Positions 48,463 to 60,277 are shown, numbered from the stretch's first letter. The stretch: DNA of 64,000 nt from Tritrichomonas musculus (GCA_039105265.1 JAPFFF010000010.1:1984001-2048000), one strand, 5' to 3'. A program made the numbers and translations. The notes: generated by a model from the sequence alone, not told the origin.

Positions 48463-49216
48463 TCACTTAAAAATCGTTGTTCAAGAATAGTTTTGCAGAC
48501 AGTTCTGTAAAAACGTTCCCAACCGTCCACCCCCATCTGAAAATCCACGCAATAGGCCAAAGAAAAATTCGAGGCAGTGCGTTCCCAGCCTATCCAAACA
48601 TAATAAGTCATACCTTAAATAAAAGGCGATCGAAATTGAAAGAATTGAATTGAGAAGACTCATAAGTGAAATTTTGGAAAAGAATGAGCAAAATCTCTTT
48701 TTAATTTTTCTTTGGCTAATGATCTTTTTTTCCTTCTTTCGGCAGTAATCAATTGATAATAAACCAGATAAAAACTTAAACACAATGAAAATATTCTGGA
48801 ACGAATTGGCATATCAGGAGATCTCATTGACAAATGAATTAAAGTTAATATAAGTAATGCAAAAGCCAGAATTAAATCATCATTATTTAAAAGAGTTCTT
48901 GTTTGATTTTTCACTTCCTTTGGGTTTTGGTGTCTGATTGATTTGTATCTCCTTTTCTAGAACTCAATTGAATCATTATCTCATTACATTTATGGAATCT
49001 TTCATCCAATTCTTTTAGAATCTTCATTTGCGATTGTACAAACTCATTTAGCATTTTATTTTGGTCATTTAGTTTTTTGATTTGAAAATTTAAATCATCG
49101 ATTGTTTTATCTTTCAAAGCATTGAAGCTTTCTAGTCTCGTAAGAATTGCAGAAATACCACATATACATTTGCCTGCATGAAAACAGAAAACAGAAAATA
49201 ATTTTAGAATCTCCAT
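48457..49216 (-). pseudogene. N-terminal part of the host gene interrupted by the Maverick
   Basis: From the ATG at 49216, 101 residues (48911-49216) form a coiled coil (IDDLNFQIKKLNDQNKMLNE). The frame then shifts into 48660-48914, with a hydrophobic helix (LILAFALLILTLIHLSM) and a basic segment. A third frame from the ATG at 48611 reads TYYVWIGWERTASNFSLAYC and FYRTVCKTILEQRFLSEL up to the insertion site, in phase with 16321-16588. So this host gene is both cut by the Maverick and apparently frame-broken elsewhere, or the region holds two small genes. No family recognised. Confidence 0.5.
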
Positions 49217-51605
49217 ATCATAATATCAAATGAAACATTGCGGTCATTTATAAAAATATGTTATAAAAAAGATCTCAAAAAGAAGTCATCACCAATTTGA
49301 TTTGTAAAAAAAATATATAAAATAGGTTTTTATTTTAATTGAATTATATATATAAAAATTCTGAACAATCTTGAGGATATTGAAATAAAATAGAAATAAA
49401 AAGTCGGGACTGCAATAGATACTTTTTCATAGAATAAATCATTTAAGGGTAAAGTTGGCTTTTCTTTTTTTTGAAATCTTTTAATTTATTCTATGTGCTG
49501 CTTGAATGAATTGTATGATCATTGAATTTATTTCTATGTAAATTCAATCTTTTCTGAGGGGCATTCAAATGAACAGAAAAAAAAGAGCTCCACAGAGCTA
49601 TCAAATCAATTTTTGTACAAAAAAGCATTACAACGTAATGTAAAATATTCTGAATTTTGGATATATAACAAAAAATGGTCCAAATCATGAAAAAAATAAA
49701 AAATGAAAATATCATAATCCAAAAAATATCAAGAAAACATTTTTTTACTAAAAAAAGTGCATATTTCTATTTTTAAACATATATACAAGGGGAATCATTT
49801 GTTTTTATCATATTTAATTTGAAGCAGACTGAATTACAATGCTTTTTTTTTCTTCAATTTCGAAAAAAATATTTTTTCTACTTAATTCTATTGATATTGG
49901 TTGATATATATTTTTTATACGAATATTTTAGATTGATATTCGATATTCATTAAGAAAAATATTTGTTTTAAAATGCAATAAAATTATTTGAAAATTTTAT
50001 CATGAAAATTTTGATGTTAGCAAGTCGGCTCTTCTCGAATAGGAAACTTTTTGGATTTGTACTAGGAAAATATAATTAATAGCATTTATTATAATAAAAT
50101 GGCCCATTAAAAATTAGAAAATTTGAATCATGGAGAAAATTGAATATTGATATTTCTGTGATTTTTTGATTTGATGGATTTTTCCTATTATATTTTATGT
50201 AGTATTTGATATATACATAAAATTAAGGAATCTAATTGAGTGTAAAATGAAAAATTGGCACTTTCACATAAGTTTGTTTTTGAAAATATTGAAAGGGTTG
50301 AAAAGTTGAATAAAATCAAAAAATAAAAATATTTATCATATCTTATTATTAAAAAAGCAAAAATTATTATAATTTTTATATTAATTTATATATAATAATA
50401 TATATATATTATTTATTAAATATTAATAATATAATGAATATGGAAATAAATATTCTTTTTTTAAGTTAACTTAAAAATTCAATGGAGATAAAAAATTTTG
50501 AATGAATGCTTTTTCGTTTTTTTATTCAAAATTGTGAGATAAAAAATGTTTTTATCTCAATAAATTTATCATAATTTATATATATAATATCAGCTAATAG
50601 ACATAATAATTAATTAAACTACAAAAACATATATATCCATATATATTAAAAAATATTAATTTATTTTAAACAATAAACTAATTTATCAATTGAAACCATA
50701 TTTTATATTATTACTTAAGCTTTAATGCATTGCATAAAAATCAAAATAAATAATTAAATTAGTATATTAATCCAAAAAAAAGTCGAATTTTTTTTTATTC
50801 TTCTATACATAAAAGAAAACAAGATACCAAACTATTTTTTTTCTATATTTAATTGGTTGATTGAATAGAAAAAGTATTATAATAACCATTTATCAATTGA
50901 AATAGCTATATATTTTTGCTGAATCCATACCAATGTTTTTATAAAATTTCCGAATAAATCCTTTTATTTACGAAATTAAATAATTTTAAAATTCTAAGGT
51001 ATTCCATATAAAATTTCATTACAAATATCTTTTTTATTTTCATTTTTGATTCAATAAAACTGTTTTTTGATGAGAGAAATTGGTTCACAATTTTTTGAAA
51101 GAAATTTTTTTTTATTCAATTATTTGAGAAAATAGAAATTCGAAAAAAACTATCTAAACAAAAATATTCTTATTTAAAAAATTAATCTTAAATTAATTAT
51201 ATTTTTTTAAATTAAGATTATACATGATAATCTTAATGGATAAAATAAAAAATGATTAAACGTTGATTTGATAAGAAATATATAAATTTTTTATATTTTA
51301 ATGTACTATCAGATTTGCCATTAGCAAAAACTCATAGAATATTTTGAAAGATATTACAAAAAGTGGAAAAAAGTTGAGAAAAGCCAACTTTACCCTTAAA
51401 AAGTGTTTATCTTACCTTCGACTTTTTAATTCTAGTTTAAATTTCTTACAGCACTTAAATAAAACTTTGAGACAGTAATTTATGATTCTTTTAATAAGAT
51501 TCTAATTATTATATATTAATTTTGTATTATATTAGAGGTTTTAAATAAAAGTTTTTTGTTTTTTTTAATAAAATGTTTAAATATTTAAATGTTATTATTT
51601 ATTAG
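49217..51605. other. Long AT-rich non-coding region
   Basis: No credible gene. Most of it is the interval bounded by 24-bp inverted repeats (49442-51400). The rest is A/T runs. Confidence 0.6.
49442..51400. mobile_element. 1.96-kb interval with perfect 24-bp terminal inverted repeats
   Basis: Arms at 49442-49465 (TTTAAGGGTAAAGTTGGC...) and 51377-51400 are exact reverse complements. The interior has no transposase or other gene. The arms are GC-richer than their surroundings. This fits a non-autonomous DNA transposon, but no target duplication is obvious. Confidence 0.5.
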
Positions 51606-51911
51606 TTATTTTGGAGGAACATCACAAAGGGTGGGAATTCTTTTTTGCATTCTCTTTAAAGATTTGATAATCTGGGGAACATCTTTATTTGTCGATATTA
51701 TTGGATCAAAATCAGAATAAATGAGATTATTCTGAAAAACGTTTTTATATTTGGCTGGGGAAAAAACAGGATGAATCCATGAACACCAATCAAAATTATA
51801 TTTACATGCCACAGCTAACATGTGAACGCATGGCATCCAGCAATCAAAAAAAAATTTACAACTACAAGATGGAATCTTAATATTATTAATAAATAGGGTG
51901 CATCCCGCAAT

Positions 51912-51964
<53 letters not shown>

Positions 51965-52010
51965 ACAACTACAAGATGGAATCTCATCCATCTTTAGTGA
52001 ATTCATTTTT
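51606..52010 (-). pseudogene. SWIM zinc-finger fragment of a Mutator-like transposase
   Basis: The minus strand encodes IPSCSCKFFFDCWMPCVHML with spacing CxC...CxH, the SWIM zinc finger that follows the transposase domain in MULE elements, then a short C-terminal tail ending CDVPPK. The segment encoding MDEIPSCSCK upstream (51962-52005) repeats the start of the finger. The catalytic domain is missing, so this is a remnant. A 49-base A-run interrupts it. Confidence 0.65.
51834..51987. repeat. Tandem duplication with A-tract expansion
   Basis: GCATCCAGCAATC, an A-run and ATTTACAACTACAAGATGGA at 51834-51878 recur as GCATCCCGCAATC, a 49-base A-run (51913-51961) and the same end by 51987. The A-tract went from 9 to 49 bases between the copies. 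Confidence 0.75.
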
Positions 52011-52404
52011 TCCCCAATTGAGTGGAATTTTGGAGACAGTAAGATAATGAGCTATTGTTAAGCATATATCAGCCAATCACTTGCTGATCTAGTTAATTAA
52101 GTATTCTGTGAACATATTTCTTTAATTTGAAAAAACATGAATTCATAAATTTGTAAGAAAACATCCAAAGGCTCTTGCAATTAATGAGTTTAATGATTCA
52201 ACTCCCGCAGTTGAAATATTTTGATCTCTTAGGGAATTTCAAATCTTGTTATTTTCGACCATTTATTATTTTCATCTAATATTGCTTTTAATTTTGGATA
52301 TTTTGTGTTGATTTTATGTTTTACTTTTGCATAATCATGTGAATTTTCAAAACTAACAAATTCTTTAAAAATTACTTTATTTTTATTTATTTTTTTTTTT
52401 TTAA

Positions 52405-52550
52405 ATAGTGTATGGTAAGGGGCGTTTCAACAAAATGCTTGCACACTGCCTTACAAAGCCGTTGATGGCTTCGTGAAAGGCTTCCAACAAACACTTCATT
52501 TTTCGGTGAAAGGCTTCGATAACCATGACCGAAATACGTTTATTTTTAGT
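52405..52550 (+). other. GC-richer island with internal repeats
   Basis: GTGAAAGGCTTC occurs at 52473 and 52506, and AAAGCC-GTTGATGGCTT can form a stem. The block stands out in very AT-rich surroundings. It may be a small RNA gene or a decayed repeat; no family recognised. Confidence 0.35.
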
Positions 52551-53210
52551 GTGATACCCATTTTTCCAGGTTTATGTTTAAAAAATCTATTTTATATAAT
52601 TTAATTGAAATTAGCAAAAATATACTATCCAAAGGACTCATATTTTTTAGGGAATCTCTGAAAATAGTGAGATAATTTAGATAATAATTTTTTTTCGACA
52701 TTTTCATATATAAATTAAATAATAAATATAATATAAACCGAATTTTATATTTTCAATTTTTATTTATTGGCATAATTTTTTATTCAAGATAAGTCAACAA
52801 CTTTATAGAGATATGAGCATTCAATTTTGGCTCCACTTGATCATTATTTTTGTTTTTTAAGAGTCTATCCAAATTGAATTAAAAAATTCAATGAGTTCTC
52901 ACAAATATATATTATATAAAAAAAAAGATATTCATTGATTATTTATGTTAAATATTAATCATAAGTTCATTATAATCAGAAATATCACACTATGGTCTAG
53001 ACTTCACTTTTTGTACAAACTTTGTACTACAAAAAACAATAGAAAAAATACAATGTTTGTACAAGGTATTTTTTATTGAAAATATTGAATACATAAAATA
53101 ATCATATCTCTGAAAAAAAGATAATATACTGAATAGTTTTTTGTGAATAAATAACAATTAAATTATTTTATGAAATCATTTTTCTAAAAGAAAAATGCTT
53201 TTTAAACTGA

Positions 53211-53326
53211 TAATCGAGATATCTGATTATTGATAATTTCGATATCTGATTTTTAAACTGATAATCGAGTGTCAGATGCAAAAAGTGACGTTTTTGATAT
53301 CGATTCTCAAAATAACAAGCCTAACT
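53211..53326 (-). repeat. Dispersed ~105-bp repeat, copy 2
   Basis: Reverse-orientation copy of 1944-2050. It also carries an internal duplication of TTTTAAACTGATAATCGAG (near 53200 and 53251). Confidence 0.65.
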
Positions 53327-54859
53327 ATGGTCTTAGTTACATTTTTTTTTTACATCATTATATCGATGTTTTCATTAATAAAATTATTTACCAAAATATC
53401 TCTAAATAGATTCTCTATATTACATTTCTTTATCAAATATTAATCTTTCTAAACCATGCATTTATTCCAAAAAATTGAATTATAAATGATACATTGTCAA
53501 AAAAAAAAGGTCTAAACCATGCATACAATTGTCTAAAAAGAGAGTAAAAAACAAATTGATATATTGAATTAAAAGATTGTCTGAAATAAATAATATTTTT
53601 TTTATATTACTCATTTTCCCACTAATTTCAAATATCAGAATATGACCTATACGACAATTTACATCAATGATAACTTAAATTATGTAAAGAATATAAACAA
53701 TTTGATATTAAAAGTTTGTTTTCATTTTAAGATAATACGATTGATAAAACAGTTTTACCTCCAGATTACTTACTGATAAATCTTATCAAAAATTTTTTAT
53801 ACGATACGTTATCTAAATTTCATATTTCAATGATAAAAGTTAAGTAATTTTTTTTTTTAATTTTGATAGAAATTTTGACACGAACTTTTACACTTTTTAG
53901 CATTCAATTATTTGAATTAAATTTTTACAAAGAGCCGAACTTTTGCAAAATTTTGCATTCAATTTTTGGCACTTTTTTTGTAAAAATAAAAAATATACAT
54001 AAAAAACAAGTTAAAAACATTACTTATAGCTTTTATTAATCGATTATTATTGTTTTATATTTCCTTTTAAAAAATTATCATACTTTCTTTATTTTTTCTA
54101 TTATAATTAGCGTTAATAAAAGGTTTAGCCTCGTCTATATCTTCATAATGGTAAATATCTCTAAAAGTAATCACAAAATAGTCAATTTGTTAAACGAGAG
54201 GAAGATTATTCTTTTAAATATTTGATAGAGATTAATCAGTATTACTGCATAAAAGAAGGTCATTATGGCATCATGATTACAAAATGAATACTTATTTTGC
54301 ATGGCACTAGGAAATTGCATGGAGTTTATTCACAAATGTTGAAAAAAAATTTAAATCTTCATCATCCAGTGCACATTAGGCTAATATGATGAAACCTAAG
54401 TAGTTATTATATATTAAAAATGCAATCAAATTGATAAAAGCGAGAAAACACTTGGAAACAAACTATAAAAAATTTTTTTATGCTTGGCCTTGACGGTTAT
54501 AAAAAATAAATCATTCAATTTTTTTGAATAGAAAATTTTGCAAAAGTTCGGAAAAAAATATTTATCTTAATTTTGGTTATTGTTTTGGTTTTAAACTGAT
54601 TTATCAATCTTTTAATTCTTAGTCAACTTAAAAAATTACTATCATATTTACCAATATTTTTCATTTCCTCTTTTTTTCATATTAAATTATAAAATAAGGG
54701 ATAATTGCATTTTATTTATTTTACATATTTTATAAAATATTCAAATAAAATATAAGAATTGAATAATGAAATCAAAATTTGAATTAAGTTTATATAATAA
54801 ATTGAATAAAGATATAAAATATATTGATATCATTTTATCAATAAAATAAAACTCGGAAT

Positions 54860-56131
54860 ATGGGTATTTGCGTTATAGAACTTGCGTATGCGTTAGTTAT
54901 AATAATAGGACAAATTAACTTCGGGACAATTATGTGCTATCCTTCACCAACAAGCAATGAAATTCAAGATCTACATCATTTAAAACCTGATTCAATTGAA
55001 TGGTCACTTTACAACAGTATTTCATCATTATCAGCAATTATTGGTTCTTTTTTAGTAAGCGGATTTTTGAAATGCATGCATAATTCAAGAAAAAAAACAA
55101 TATTTGCAATTTCTTTTATGGCAACTGTTTTCTGGTTCCTCAATTGCTTAACAAAAGTAAATATTTGGGCAGGAGTTGCAACCCGTGCACTTTTAGGAAT
55201 TGTGATGGGATCATTTTCAACCATTGGTCCTATGTATTTAATCGAAATAGCACCTGAGGGAGAAAGTGGATTTTTTGGCAGTTTAAATCAACTTGGAATT
55301 GTTATTGGCTTATTACTTTTCGACTTTATTGGGCCATCATTAAATTATATGGAATTAAATTATGTAGGTGGCGGAATCTCAGCTTTACAAGCTATTCTTA
55401 TTTGGACAATCAAAGAATCCCCAGCAGCAGAAACTCAAAACATTTACGATAAAGAAAAAGAAAGCTTACCTGATTATCAAGAATCATTATGCCAAAAGAA
55501 AAACGCTATAGGAATTTTGATTGGCATTTTCATTATGTTACTGCAACAGTTTTGCGGTATTAATGCAGTTTTGACAAATATTGCCGGTATCATGAGCGAT
55601 TCAGGACTTGCAATGAACGGTAACTATCAAGGTGGTATTGCAACGGCTGCCCAACTACTAGCAGTTTTTATAAGTGCCTTAATTATCGACAAAATCGGAA
55701 GAAAAATTACCTGGATTATTTCATGTGCATTAATTGCTGCTTCACTATTAGTTTTCGCTTTAAATACCAAGTATGATTGGTTAAAAATCCTACCTTTAAT
55801 TTGTGTCTTCATTTTCCAATTCGGATACGGCTTAGGAATGGGACCAATTCCAGGTTTCATTATTCCCCAATATTTCAATGAATCAGTTCGCCCAACAGCT
55901 TCAGCAATAACAGTTGCTTTTAACTGGTTGTTCACATTTGCTATCATTTTCATTTGGCCTTTCATGAATTCTGGAATGGGAATGTTTGGTTCTTTGTTGT
56001 TTTTCATGGGTATTGCTGTCGTTTCAATCATTTTTGGAGCTTTATGTATACAAGAAATCAAAGAAGATGCCGTTGATCAGGAAACTGAAGATAGAACAAA
56101 GCCTGATGTGCTAAAAGAATTTATTATTTAA
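54860..56131 (+). CDS. MFS sugar transporter
   Basis: 423 residues from an ATG, with about 12 hydrophobic helices. Sugar-porter features include RALLGIVMGSFSTIGPMYLIEIAPE after helix 4, QQFCGINAVL in helix 7 (the QQxxGxN substrate motif), IDKIGRK between helices 8 and 9, and GPIPGF in helix 10. It lies in the plasma or vacuolar membrane and imports hexose or a related sugar. It is somewhat short for the family (usually 450-500), because both tails are brief. Trichomonads carry many such genes. Confidence 0.9.
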   Translation: MGICVIELAYALVIIIGQINFGTIMCYPSPTSNEIQDLHHLKPDSIEWSLYNSISSLSAIIGSFLVSGFLKCMHNSRKKTIFAISFMATVFWFLNCLTKVNIWAGVATRALLGIVMGSFSTIGPMYLIEIAPEGESGFFGSLNQLGIVIGLLLFDFIGPSLNYMELNYVGGGISALQAILIWTIKESPAAETQNIYDKEKESLPDYQESLCQKKNAIGILIGIFIMLLQQFCGINAVLTNIAGIMSDSGLAMNGNYQGGIATAAQLLAVFISALIIDKIGRKITWIISCALIAASLLVFALNTKYDWLKILPLICVFIFQFGYGLGMGPIPGFIIPQYFNESVRPTASAITVAFNWLFTFAIIFIWPFMNSGMGMFGSLLFFMGIAVVSIIFGALCIQEIKEDAVDQETEDRTKPDVLKEFII

Positions 56132-56224
56132 GAATAATAGACTATCAAAATATTATTATTGTTATCTATTTATATGTAAAATAGAAAAGTGTTTTATTTT
56201 TTTTATCTTTTCTTTTTCACTTTA

Positions 56225-57640
56225 ATGAAAATGGATTTTTTAGGCAACAACCAAATATACATTGAAAAAAAAAAAAAAAATAAAAATGACTCTGGACCAA
56301 AAAGTAGTCAAGGAAATCTCAAATATTTAATCAATGAAGAAGATCTAACAGCGAAAGTCATTGGTTATAAAAGCAAGATTAGCAATTTCTATATTCCACG
56401 CTCAATCAAAAATGAATCTAGAGAATAAGATGTAATAATCATTTCCGATAGTGCATTTAAAAGTTTAGATCATATCAATACCGTTCAATTTCCTACGGAT
56501 TCAAAACTTCAAACAATTGATAAAGATATTTTCGCTTTGTCATCGTTAACACACTTCACAATTTCCGCAAGCGTTACTGATCTCCAAGAAGGGTGGTGCC
56601 ATAGTGCATACAGTTTGACAAAAAATGAAGTTGATCAAAAAATCCTCGCTATTCAATTTTTGAGGGGGAAATGATCGTCGGAAAAAACAAAGACGATTTT
56701 GATGTTCTTGCTTCTGCATACCGTGACATTGTTGAAGCGAAGATCCCATCATTCATCAAAACCATCGGTGCCTATTCGTTTTCAAATTGCACGAAACTTC
56801 AAAAAATTGTTTTTGAAGAAAATTCAGAACTTGAAACAATTGAAAAAAATGCTTTTTCTGAAGCATCAATTAAGAGTATCACAATTACTTCTCACGTCAC
56901 AAAAATTTGTGAAGGTGCATTTTCACTTTGTCAACAAGTTGAATCAATTGTTTTTGAAGAGAATTGGATCTTATGCGTTTGCACTTTGCCAAAAACTTGA
57001 ACACATTGATTTGGAAGTGAATTCAAAACTTAAAACAATTGAAGAAGGAGCTTTCAGTAGTTCATCAATAAAGAGCATCACAATTCCTCCTCTTGTAACA
57101 GAATTATGTAATAAAACAATAAGCAAGTTAAATTTGCACCAAATTCACAACTTAAAGTAATTTAAAGAGGATGCATTTTTTGGTTCATCAATTGAAAGCT
57201 TCACAATTACTGCTCACGTCACAGAGATAGAATTATATCCATTTATATGGTCAAATCTGAAACGAATTGACTTTGAACCTAATTCTGATAATTGGCAATG
57301 AATTTCGCCACCCACCTCTTGAAAAACTTACAATTCCAGCAAGCGTAAACAAGTCCAAAAAAAGATTGGATAGAAGGTATGGAGGATTTGGTAACAGTTA
57401 AAGTTGATCCAAAAAATCCTCGTTATTCATGTTTCAGAGGAAAAATGGTCATCGGCAAATTGAAAGATGAAAAAGGTGACAATTATGAAGATCTTGTTGG
57501 AGCAATAATATAAAGAAAATGATTTCTACAACTATTCCATCATTCATAAAAAGGATTAGATCTTACGATCTTGCTTATTACAAAGATATTATCATGGTTC
57601 CTCCTGAAAAAAATTGGACTTTTTATTAAATAAAAAGTGA
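56225..57640 (+). pseudogene. BspA-like leucine-rich repeat pseudogene
   Basis: It starts with an ATG at 56225 and reads DSAFKSLDHINTVQF, IKTIGAYSFSNCTKLQKIVF, AFSLCQQVESIVFE and IGSYAFALCQKLEHIDLE, standard BspA LRR_5 repeats. The frame is broken by an in-frame TAA (56426-56428), frameshifts near 56655 and 56965, and further stops toward 57640. A run of 14 A near 56266-56280 may add error. It is a recently decayed member of the expanded BspA family. Confidence 0.85.
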
Positions 57641-57794
57641 CAATTATGAAGATCTTGGTTTTGAATGTATCATGATATAAAAAAGACAACTAGAAGAACT
57701 AACGATCATAGAGAATTCAAAATTTATAAAAAAGTCAAATTTAAATTTGAATCCTTTTTGATCGTTATGTATTTCAGATCATAAAAAAATAACT
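57641..57794. other. Short AT-rich spacer
   Basis: It contains more BspA-derived scraps (GACAATTATGAAGATCTTG recurs from 57478) and nothing else recognisable. Confidence 0.5.
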
Positions 57795-58105
57795 GATTTA
57801 TATTTAAATTTTGACATGAATAATTAGAAAAATTAAGAGATTAATTTCAAATTGAAAAAATTACGCTAGTGTAATTCAATTTATAACAATCAATTTAATT
57901 TTTTAAAGTATTGTCGCAAAATAAAAAAAAATTTATATTCATTAAAAGATCTCTTTTCCTATATAAATAAATAAAAATATCGGCGTGGTTATTCATTTAA
58001 TTGATTGTTATAAATTGAATCAAACTAGCGTCGTTCATTCAATTTGAAATTAATCACTGAATTTTTTTAATTATTTATATCAAAATATCAATGTAAATAT
58101 AAATA
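57795..58105. repeat. Foldback (MITE-like) inverted repeat upstream of the L-protein gene
   Basis: Arms of roughly 105 bp (57795-57900 and 57993-58105) are imperfect reverse complements. Shared blocks include GATTAATTTCAAATTGAA, TTACGCTAG/GACGCTAG and CAATTTATAACAATCAATT. The central spacer is about 90 bp. It ends 13 bases before the L-protein ATG, so it occupies the position of that gene's promoter. Confidence 0.75.
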
Positions 58106-58118
58106 ATTATTTTGATTA

Positions 58119-59566
58119 ATGCTTTCATCATTCAGTCGTTCTTTATCTAAAATAAAAAAAAAACTGATTTACTCATAATTGGAGGAGGCCCAGGTGGATA
58201 TTCTTCAGGGATAAAAGCTGCCCAACTTGGCATGAAAACAGTTTGTGTTGAAAAAGAAAAATTATTGGGTGGAACATGCTTAAGAGAAGGCTGTATCCCT
58301 TCAAAGTATTTGCTTAATGTATCACACAAATTTTATGAAGCTAAAAATGAATTTCGTAAAAATGGTCTTTTACTTATAGGAAATGCAGACTGCGATATCA
58401 ATCAAATTCAAAGAAATAAAGATTCTGTGATTAATTTGAACTGTAGAGGCGTTGAATATCTTTTCAAAAAGTATGGTACTATATTGGAATCAGGCAAAGC
58501 CAGAATTATTGATAAGAGTACAGTTGAAGTCAAGAGAAACAATGGTTCATCAGTTACTTACGTAACCAAGAATTTAATTATTGCTTCTGGAAGCCAAATT
58601 TTTAATATACCAAAACTTTTCCCTATTGATGAAGAAGTAATTGTAAGTTCAAGATGTGCCTTAAATTTTAAAACTGTTCCTAAAAATTTGTGTATTATTG
58701 GTGCTGGCGTTATTGGCCTTGAAATGGGTAATTGTTGGAATGGATTTGGTTCAAATGTAACTATTGCTGACATATCAAATTCACTATGCGGTGGTACATT
58801 AGATGCCCAAGTAGATAGAACTTTACAAATGCAGTTACGCAAAATGAAAATTCAATTTATGTTGGGTGTCAAAAGTACATGTGTCAGAAGAAAAGGAGAT
58901 AAAGCTATTGTTACCATTAATGATGGAAAGAATGAAAAAGATTATGAATATGATAAAGTTCTTGTTGCAATAGGACGAAAACCTAAATTGGATGGATTTG
59001 GATTTGAAAACCTTAATCTCAAAGTTAACAAAAATGGAACTGTATACGTTGATGAAAGGTTCCAAACAAGCTGTCCTAATGTTTATGCAATTGGTGATAT
59101 CATTAAAGGACCTCAACTTGCTCATAAAGCATCAACCGAAGGCGTCCTTTGCGTTGAAGGAATTGCTAATCCAAATAAAAAAATGAATGGATTAGATTAC
59201 AACACTGTTCCAAACTGCATTCATACAACCCCTGAAGTTGCATCATTTGGCTTAATGGAAAACCAAGCAAAGAAATTAGGAATAAAAGTTAAGGTAGGCA
59301 TGTTCCCATACTCAGCAAATAGTAGAGCAAGATGCATAAATGAAACTGCAGGATTTGTTAAATGGATTTGTAATGATAAAGGAAAAGTCCTTGGAATGAC
59401 AATTATTGGCCCAAATGCAGGTGATGCAATAATGGAAGGAATTATTGCAATTCAAAACGGTTTGAATATAAATCAAATAGCTGAATCTATTCATCCACAT
59501 CCAACTCTCAGTGAAGCAATCATGGAAGCAGCAAAGGCAGTAATGGGAAAACCTCTTTTAATATAG
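58119..59566 (+). CDS. Hydrogenosomal dihydrolipoamide dehydrogenase (L-protein), frame needs one base in an A-run
   Basis: An FAD-dependent enzyme that oxidises dihydrolipoyl groups with NAD+, or runs in reverse. Seen: LLIIGGGPGGYSSG (FAD), GGTCLREGCIPSK with the redox Cys pair, IIGAGVIGLEMG (NAD), NVYAIGDI, and the C-terminal HPHPTLSE His-Glu. The main frame is open from 58151 but has no ATG before 58232, inside the FAD fold. An ATG at 58119 begins MLSSFSRSLSKI, a typical hydrogenosomal presequence. It is out of phase by one base across a 10-A run (58154-58163), so a missed A in the assembly or a real frameshift is likely. OsmC and H-protein genes follow within 1.6 kb. Confidence 0.9.
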
Positions 59567-59845
59567 AATGACTAATTTATTAATAATCACATATTTCCAT
59601 TTTAATGCAATTTTTTTTTTTTTTTGGTATTTCATATGATCTAATTTGCATATTTGATATTGATGCTAACATTATATACATTTTCTCAAAAACAAAAAGA
59701 TTATATGTTTGTAAATTTTTTTATAAAAAAATGAGTGAATTGAAATTTAGAAAACTTTTTAATAATAATCTTCAAAATTTATACCAAAAAAAAAAACATT
59801 AAAAGATTTACTGTTTATTAACTTAAGTTCATTAACTTAATATGC

Positions 59846-60277
59846 TTATTTTATTTCAACTGTCGATGTTATTTTTGGTGAGTAACGAAGAGTTCCAGAT
59901 ACTGGACACATTTTTTCTTCGGCTTCATTTACAATCTTGGCAAATGTTTCTTTATCAAAGTCGGTCTCGGCAGTTATTTTCAATTTGATATCAGAGATTC
60001 GATAACAAGGCTTTGTGGACCATTCACCAATAACATCTATATCAAGATTTGAGATTTTTTTCCCACGTTTTCCAATATAGAATTTAATTCCATTGGATAA
60101 ACATGCTCCAAGTGCCATTAAAAGAAAATCAGGAGGTGTAGCCGATGATCCTTCACCTGCTGTAATTATTGCTCCATGTCCATTGTTATCAGTGCAAAAA
60201 TATTCATTTGAACCAATATTATGTGAATGGCAGTGGGAAGTCTTGTGAATAGAACGACTGAATGATGCAGTGATCAT
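59846..60277 (-). CDS. Hydrogenosomal OsmC/Ohr-type peroxide reductase
   Basis: 143 residues from an ATG. The N-terminus MITASFSRSIHKTSH fits a hydrogenosomal targeting presequence. The OsmC core has the two redox cysteines: Cys59 in LGACLSNG and Cys124 in KMCPVSGTL, with the preceding ATPPDFLLMAL helix and the IGSNEYF start. OsmC proteins reduce organic hydroperoxides and peroxide through this Cys pair. In trichomonads OsmC is reported to be recycled by lipoylated H-protein and L-protein, whose genes lie on either side here. It is transcribed toward the L-protein gene. Confidence 0.92.
   Translation of the reverse strand: MITASFSRSIHKTSHCHSHNIGSNEYFCTDNNGHGAIITAGEGSSATPPDFLLMALGACLSNGIKFYIGKRGKKISNLDIDVIGEWSTKPCYRISDIKLKITAETDFDKETFAKIVNEAEEKMCPVSGTLRYSPKITSTVEIK

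Larger units (their letters stand above)
52011..54859. other. Long intergenic region
   Basis: 2.8 kb with no intact gene. It contains a GC-richer block (52405-52550) and one copy of the dispersed repeat (53211-53326). The remainder is A/T-rich with no clear structure. Confidence 0.6.

Noticed and set aside
49491-49715. 74-residue minus-strand frame
   Set aside because: It lies in the empty inverted-repeat interval and shows no domain or codon signal.
55627-56061. 144-residue minus-strand frame
   Set aside because: It is antisense to the MFS transporter helices.
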